Made by a program: the position numbers and the translations under genes. A DNA stretch of 64,000 nucleotides from the NCBI RefSeq assembly GCF_013415905.1, contig NZ_CP058909.1, positions 1,674,001 to 1,738,000 of the forward strand, written 5' to 3'. This document shows, piece by piece, positions 61,611 to 64,000 of this stretch (the first letter of the stretch is position 1; every line of letters begins with the position of its first letter). Under the pieces are notes generated by a model that was not told the DNA's origin, made no database searches, and saw only the letters and a list, made by a program, of their open reading frames with translations. Origin of the DNA: Halosimplex pelagicum. GTDB taxonomy: Archaea > Halobacteriota > Halobacteria > Halobacteriales > Haloarculaceae.

Positions 61611-62936
61611 TCAGATGTCTCCGTTGACGATGTCCGCAACGCGCTGGCGGTCGAACAGCTGCTCGTCGGTCGGCGTCTCGCCGAAGCCGTGCCACTCGCC
61701 GAACTCCTCCGGGTAGAGCTGTTTGGCGAGCATCTCCGTCTGAAAGAGATTGACGATCGGGCCCTGCGACCCCGTCCCGCCGGGGTAGAGCCGGCCGTCT
61801 TCGACCGCCGAGAGCTGCCGGCCGATATCGTCGTTCCGGAGCAGGTCGAGCGTCCCCTCGTAGGCCTCGGTGTTGCCGTAGACGTTCTGGCCGCCCAGCG
61901 CGTTGACCGCCTCCTGGAAGACGAGCACGTCGGGGTCGGCCTCGAGCAGCCCTTCGAAGCCGGTCTTCAGGTCGTAGTGACCCCCTTCGTCGGGATACAT
62001 CCCGTCGAAGGCGTCGACGACGCCGAGGTCGCCGTACTGCTTGAGCTCGTGGGTCACGTCCAGCGCCGGGTTCGGGTCGGTGACGGCGAAGAAGCCGCGG
62101 CTCTCCGGGTTCGCGAACGCGTTCAACAGCCCGACCGTGGGCCGGTCCCCCTCGGGCGGCACCCGCGAGGTGACGTCCTCGATCGTCGTCTCGTAGAGGT
62201 CGACCATCGCCGCCGCGCGCTCCGCCTCCCCGAACAGGCGGCCGTACCGCTCGACGAACTCGGGGATCGAGTAGTAGTCGTAGGCCTCCCCGTCCGGCCA
62301 GTTAGGCCACCCCGAGGAGCGCTTCGACCGGCTCTCGTTCCCGAAGAAAGGTGCGACCTCCTCGCCGAGCGTCCGGACCGTCCCGGCGTCGAGCCCGTAC
62401 CAGCCGATGTACCGGTTCGGGTCGGTTGCCAGCAGGTCGGGGTCGAGTTCGTAGAGCAACTCCTCGTCGACGCTGTATCCCTTCGAGACCGTGGCCGGGA
62501 TCTCGGTCGTGTCGCGCATCGACACCTCCGGGAGCAGCTCGTAGAACCCCTGGTACCAGAATCCCGGCCGGGACATCCCGACGACGCTGTCGGCGTGGCC
62601 CAGCGCCGTCAGCACGTCGCCGACGAAGCCCCACCCGCTCACGACCGTCTCGGGCGGGTCGTCCAAGGCGATTTCGCCGACCGGCTCGATCGACGCGGCG
62701 TAGCTGGTCGGCGTCGCCGTCTCGGTGGCCGTCTCCGTCGGCGTGGGTTCGGGGGTCGGCGACGCTGTCGGCGTGTCGGTCACTCGGCCGTCGGGCCCAT
62801 CGGTCGCCCCTTCGGTCCCGCCGCCGGTCGTACACCCGGCGACCACTCCGCTCGCTGCCAGCGCTCCCACGCGGCCGAGATATCCTCTGCGCGTCGTCGG
62901 TGTCCGTACGTCCGTCGAATCGGTGTCGTCGTTCAT
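61611..62936 (-). CDS. Iron/cobalamin-type ABC solute-binding lipoprotein, paralogue 2
   Basis: 441 aa. Tat/lipoprotein signal TTRRGYLGRVGALAASGVVA followed by lipobox GVVAGC and a Thr-Pro spacer. The binding domain contains PPEGDRPTVGLLNAFANPES, GSQGPIVNLFQTEMLAKQLY and the shared C-terminus FDRQRVADIVNGDI. The start region MNDDTDSTD is nearly identical to that of paralogue 1, and the gene-junction DNA is almost the same as at the next junction. Both point to tandem duplication. Confidence 0.85.
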   Translation of the reverse strand: MNDDTDSTDVRTPTTRRGYLGRVGALAASGVVAGCTTGGGTEGATDGPDGRVTDTPTASPTPEPTPTETATETATPTSYAASIEPVGEIALDDPPETVVSGWGFVGDVLTALGHADSVVGMSRPGFWYQGFYELLPEVSMRDTTEIPATVSKGYSVDEELLYELDPDLLATDPNRYIGWYGLDAGTVRTLGEEVAPFFGNESRSKRSSGWPNWPDGEAYDYYSIPEFVERYGRLFGEAERAAAMVDLYETTIEDVTSRVPPEGDRPTVGLLNAFANPESRGFFAVTDPNPALDVTHELKQYGDLGVVDAFDGMYPDEGGHYDLKTGFEGLLEADPDVLVFQEAVNALGGQNVYGNTEAYEGTLDLLRNDDIGRQLSAVEDGRLYPGGTGSQGPIVNLFQTEMLAKQLYPEEFGEWHGFGETPTDEQLFDRQRVADIVNGDI

Positions 62937-62938
62937 AC

Positions 62939-64000
62939 TCAGATGTCTCCGTTGACGATGTCGGCGACGCGCTGGCGGTCGAACAGCTGTTCGTCACTCG
63001 TCACGTCGCCGAACTCCTCGGGGAACAGCTGTTTCGCCGCCCGCTCGGTGAGGAACAGGTTGTGGATCGGTCCCTGGTGGAGGTAGCCGCCGCGGTAGAC
63101 GCGGCCGTTCTGCACCGCCGTCAGCTCGCTCCCGACGGGGTGGTCCGCCATGTACGCGAGGACGGTGTCGCGGAACTCGGCGGCGGACTTGCGCTCGTGG
63201 CCGCGGATCAGGAGCACGTCCGGGTCCACGGTGAGCAGGTTCTCGTAGTCGAGTTCGCCCCGGTTCTCCGTGCTGAGGTTCTCGATGCCGGTGCCGGCGA
63301 GCGCGTCGCCGACGCCCAGGTCGCGCCACTGCTTCTTGCTCGTCCCCTTGTCGGTCAGCCGGTACGGCGAGAACGTCTCGGGCTCCGTCGTGCCCTCGAA
63401 GGTAAGCATCACGCTCGGGCGCTCGCCGGCCGGCGGGAGCCGGGTCTGGACCCGGGTCAGGAAGTCGTCGTGCAGGGATTTCATCGCCTCGTAGCGCTCG
63501 CGCTCGTCGAACACCGTCGCGACCGTCTCGAAGGCCTCGTACAGCGAGTAGTAGCGGTAGTCGTGCCAGGCGTCCGACCGGCGGAAGATCAGGTTGCCGA
63601 CGAACGGCCCGACGTTGTCTGCGACCTCCTCGATATCTCCCTGGTCCCAGTCGAACCAGTTCTTCAGCATCCCCGGGTCGTAGAGGTGGACGTCGCTGTC
63701 GAGTTCGTAGAACGCCTCTTTGGTCCGAACTTCGGGGTACTGCTCGATCGGCGTCGCGTCGACGCTCACGCCGGGTAACTCGTCGTAGACGTGCGTGTAG
63801 TAGCGGTCGGCGCCGCCGATGCCGGCCATCCCGTCCGCTCGCCCGAGCGCGACGCCCATGTCGGCGTACTCGCCGCAGTAGGCGATCCACCGCTCGGGCA
63901 CCGCGTCGAAGGTCACCTCGCCGACCGGCGCCATCGTCACCGAGTACGACTCGCCGCCCATCGCGGTCGCCGTCCCGTTCGCGGTCGACTCGCGCCCGGT
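62939..64000 (-). CDS. Iron/cobalamin-type ABC solute-binding protein, paralogue 3 (partial, 5' end outside window)
   Basis: The frame is open to the window edge, so the signal peptide and true start lie beyond 64000; the ATG at 63961 is internal. The visible 353 residues include AMGGESYSVTMAPVGEVTFD, RLPPAGERPSVMLTFEGTTE, GPIHNLFLTERAAKQLF and the shared ending FDRQRVADIVNGDI. Permease and ATPase genes are not in the window and may follow further right. Confidence 0.83.
   Translation of the reverse strand, partial: TGRESTANGTATAMGGESYSVTMAPVGEVTFDAVPERWIAYCGEYADMGVALGRADGMAGIGGADRYYTHVYDELPGVSVDATPIEQYPEVRTKEAFYELDSDVHLYDPGMLKNWFDWDQGDIEEVADNVGPFVGNLIFRRSDAWHDYRYYSLYEAFETVATVFDERERYEAMKSLHDDFLTRVQTRLPPAGERPSVMLTFEGTTEPETFSPYRLTDKGTSKKQWRDLGVGDALAGTGIENLSTENRGELDYENLLTVDPDVLLIRGHERKSAAEFRDTVLAYMADHPVGSELTAVQNGRVYRGGYLHQGPIHNLFLTERAAKQLFPEEFGDVTSDEQLFDRQRVADIVNGDI

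Noticed and set aside
63961-63961. ATG at 63961 as start of the third solute-binding gene
   Set aside because: The frame continues open to the window edge and the signal peptide and lipobox seen in both paralogues would be missing.

Overview
This window looks like a chromosomal segment of a halophilic archaeon (class Halobacteria). The evidence is very high G+C, proteins extremely rich in Asp and Glu, twin-arginine signals on almost every exported protein, many GTG starts and short leaders, and lineage markers: a CdrS/FtsZ2/CdrL cell-division locus, NcsA, Rio2 kinase, TrmB-type and HTH-10 (bacterio-opsin activator-like) regulators, CobY/CbiZ cobamide genes, and HalOD1 and amphi-Trp domains. 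Genus cannot be fixed from the sequence; a plant-polysaccharide-degrading member of the Haloarculaceae would fit. I see no rRNA, CRISPR array or transposase.

Layout. 1-8.65 kb: a polysaccharide-degradation cluster, with the tail of one gene at the left edge, a GH10 xylanase, a GH5-like enzyme, a secreted protein with an unrecognised ~390-residue domain, and a second GH5 enzyme. All five carry the same ~145-residue carbohydrate-binding-like module. 8.8-15.3 kb: two DoxX membrane proteins, Rio2 kinase, an orphan family-5 solute-binding lipoprotein beside a full-length TrmB regulator, and an HxlR regulator divergent from the second DoxX. 15.3-19.8 kb: a von Willebrand A lipoprotein, a stand-alone NuoCD fusion and an HTH-10 regulator. 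20.4-30.3 kb: mixed housekeeping genes (lipoate ligase/octanoyltransferase, M29 aminopeptidase, cysteine synthase, methyltransferase, membrane proteins, FAD oxidoreductase, endonuclease IV). 30.4-36 kb: histidine kinase, NcsA, then ftsZ2-cdrS-cdrL and tRNA-Tyr. 36.2-38 kb: formate/nitrite-type transporter and small proteins.

38-44.3 kb is a cobamide assembly and salvage operon (HAD phosphatase, CbiB, CobS, CobY, a hypothetical protein, CobD, CbiZ, CobA), mostly with overlapping reading frames. Cobyric acid synthase lies apart at 48.8 kb. Between them are an ABC exporter pair, a methyltransferase and a regulator fragment. 50.4-54.5 kb holds an alpha/beta hydrolase, a NarK-like transporter and a second secreted GH5 enzyme with two PKD domains. 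Two divergent short TrmB-like regulators follow, then a HalOD1 protein, a small winged-helix regulator, a MinD-like ATPase with partner, and an amphi-Trp protein behind an iron-box-like palindrome. The right end has three tandem iron/cobalamin-type solute-binding lipoproteins, the last cut by the window edge.

The most unusual feature is a family of four structured intergenic repeats of about 0.3-0.45 kb (near 19.9, 24.0, 25.2 and 47.0 kb). They share a hairpin and, in three copies, a tandem unit of exactly 57 bp that can encode a 19-residue peptide repeat. Two copies in opposite orientation flank a methyltransferase gene, and a third abuts a second methyltransferase gene.
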